Shown here: positions 38,759-39,464 of the stretch, one piece after another
How the letters are laid out: every line of letters begins with the position of its first letter
Position numbering within the stretch: position 1 is the stretch's first letter
From: a virus
IMG/VR virus record: IMGVR_UViG_3300009130_000066
Location: 1-39,464 of that record
Strand: one strand, 5' to 3'
DNA: 39,464 nucleotides
Made by a program: the position numbers and the translations under genes
The notes under the pieces: generated by a model
Databases searched by the model: none
Seen by the model: the letters and a program-made list of their open reading frames with translations, nothing else
What the model was told of the DNA's origin: nothing

Positions 38759-38874
38759 TAGATAGAGTTTTATTAAAATTTTTTGGATTTATGGACGATA
38801 TTGCTGATTGTTTAGATGCAATTTTCTTTCCTAGAAAAAAATGTAAATGCAAAGGCAAGTGTAAGTGTAAATGA
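38755..38874 (+). CDS. Tiny protein with a palindromic Lys/Cys tail (39 aa)
   Basis: The frame is ATG 38755 (overlapping the previous TGA) to TGA 38872-38874. It begins MIDRVLLKFFGFMDDIADCL and ends in KCKCKGKCKCK, a symmetrical run of alternating lysine and cysteine. The tail could bind metal or nucleic acid. Overlaps with both neighbours (ATGA on each side) support translation. No family is recognised. Confidence 0.45.
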   Translation: MIDRVLLKFFGFMDDIADCLDAIFFPRKKCKCKGKCKCK

Positions 38875-39236
38875 AAATATCAGATAACACAGCTATTTCT
38901 ATGCCAATGAGAAATCTTTTGGCAATACTAGCGGCAGTTGCTATGGGAATTTTTGCTTATACAGAATTGACTACTAGGCTCACAAGTTTAGAGACATCAA
39001 GAGAATTATTTAATGCAGATTTATTAAAAAAGTCAGAGCAAAAGCCTACTGACCAAGAGCAATTCATGTTGTTGGAAGAACTTTATAAAACAGTAGAAAA
39101 AATTGAATTAAGAATTGAAGATATGATGCACAATAAAGTGAATATAGAATTTGTAACAAAGCAATTAGAAAAGGCTTTAAATGATATTGAAGATTTAAAA
39201 GATAAAGTTAGAGCCAATGGAAATGGAACACACTAA
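38871..39236 (+). CDS. Membrane-anchored coiled-coil protein, possible i-spanin (121 aa)
   Basis: Residues about 13-30 are hydrophobic (MRNLLAILAAVAMGIFAYTE) and the rest is a long charged helix (TTRLTSLETSRELFNADLLK ... KQLEKALNDIEDLKDKVR) likely periplasmic. This N-in anchor plus coiled coil is the layout of Rz-type inner-membrane spanins, and the position just before the putative terminase matches T7 gp18.5. No overlapping Rz1 lipoprotein frame was seen here; the only lipoprotein found is at 16301. Confidence 0.5.
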   Translation: MKISDNTAISMPMRNLLAILAAVAMGIFAYTELTTRLTSLETSRELFNADLLKKSEQKPTDQEQFMLLEELYKTVEKIELRIEDMMHNKVNIEFVTKQLEKALNDIEDLKDKVRANGNGTH

Positions 39237-39446
39237 ATGGAAATTGTAATAGCACTTTTAATGTTCGTAAATAACGAAATTAAAGAACATAGAATACAAC
39301 CTTCAATGTCAGAATGCTTGAAGGGGAAAAGAGTGGCTCAACGTGATGCAAAAAGCCATGTTGAATATAAATGTATTAAATCAAAAGCAGAATTAGAAAA
39401 AAATATAGATGGTTCAATAACTATCAAAAAATTAATATTAGAATAA
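39237..39446 (+). CDS. Small conserved marine-phage protein (69 aa)
   Basis: It starts immediately after the previous stop. The pattern IALLMFVNNEIKEHRIQPSM followed by SECLKGKRVAQR recurs, as I recall, in many marine phages close to terminase genes, with unknown function. The N-terminus MEIVIALLMFV is hydrophobic and may be a short anchor. Two cysteines are present. Confidence 0.6.
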   Translation: MEIVIALLMFVNNEIKEHRIQPSMSECLKGKRVAQRDAKSHVEYKCIKSKAELEKNIDGSITIKKLILE

Positions 39447-39450
39447 CACA

Positions 39451-39464
39451 GTGGCTAAAGCACC
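39451..39464 (+). CDS. Possible start of large terminase (partial, cut by window end)
   Basis: GTGGCTAAAGCACC would read (M)AKA from a GTG start, two codons after the previous stop. In T7-like genomes the large terminase gene is expected here and is absent from the rest of the window. Only four codons are visible and there is no ribosome site, so this is position-based. Confidence 0.2.

Noticed and set aside
1-39464. CRISPR arrays, insertion sequences, complete rRNA or tRNA genes
   Set aside because: No regularly spaced direct repeats, transposase frames with terminal repeats, or full RNA genes were seen.
1-39464. Direct terminal repeats at the two window ends
   Set aside because: The first and last bases share no obvious sequence, and the putative terminase is cut at the right edge, so the window probably does not show true genome ends.

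Overview
The window is an almost gap-free, AT-rich stretch of a T7-like podovirus genome. Every recognised gene is on the + strand. Gene order follows T7: integrase, single-subunit RNA polymerase, SSB, endonuclease I, amidase-like protein, primase-helicase, DNA polymerase A, exonuclease, portal, scaffold, capsid, tail tubes A and B, internal virion proteins, tail fibre. The low GC, the tyrosine integrase next to half a tRNA-Cys, the ribonucleotide reductase pair and many tiny ORFs point to a temperate marine phage of the kind that infects SAR11/Pelagibacter (pelagiphage, Autographiviridae-like). The host assignment is inference.

Layout. 1-3112: small early genes, most behind a recurring leader (ATCAACAATCAACA plus Shine-Dalgarno), with terminator-like hairpins, a structured gene-free stretch at about 1019-1270, and a DnaA-box dyad at 2676-2693. 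3113-4597: winged-helix regulator, integrase, and an attP region holding the 5' half of tRNA-Cys on the minus strand between inverted arm-like repeats. 4598-8775: phage RNA polymerase, SSB, endonuclease I and a gp3.5-like protein, ended by a strong terminator. 8776-13861: primase-helicase, two small ORFs, family A DNA polymerase, a PD-(D/E)XK-like nuclease and a 5'-3' exonuclease. 13846-17530: nucleotide and polyamine metabolism (DUF3310 protein, SpeD-like protein, NrdA, three tiny ORFs, NrdB). 17545-31775: virion head, tail tube and ejection proteins. 31824-37591: tail fibre and a run of adhesin-like proteins. 37619-39446: small membrane or exported proteins in the usual place for lysis and packaging genes. 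The last 14 bases may begin the large terminase, so the window probably stops just short of it.

How it works together. The phage polymerase probably reads three near-identical promoter-like sites (AGTAAAGTTKCACTWTTAGA) at 7284, 17526 and 31771, placed before the replication, virion and fibre modules. The integrase would insert the phage into a host tRNA-Cys gene. The phage supplies the 5' half of that tRNA and a promoter-like sequence in front of it. RNR and the SpeD-like protein would supply dNTPs and perhaps polyamines for phage DNA synthesis.

Points that stand out: the gp3.5-like protein lacks two catalytic or zinc-binding residues, and the gp16-like protein lacks a recognisable transglycosylase domain, so no intact muralytic enzyme is evident in the window. 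Tyr occupies the DNA polymerase '762' position in a phage that carries an integrase. A possible internal start could give a zinc-finger-less primase-helicase. Early and late genes use two distinct kinds of translation-start junction.
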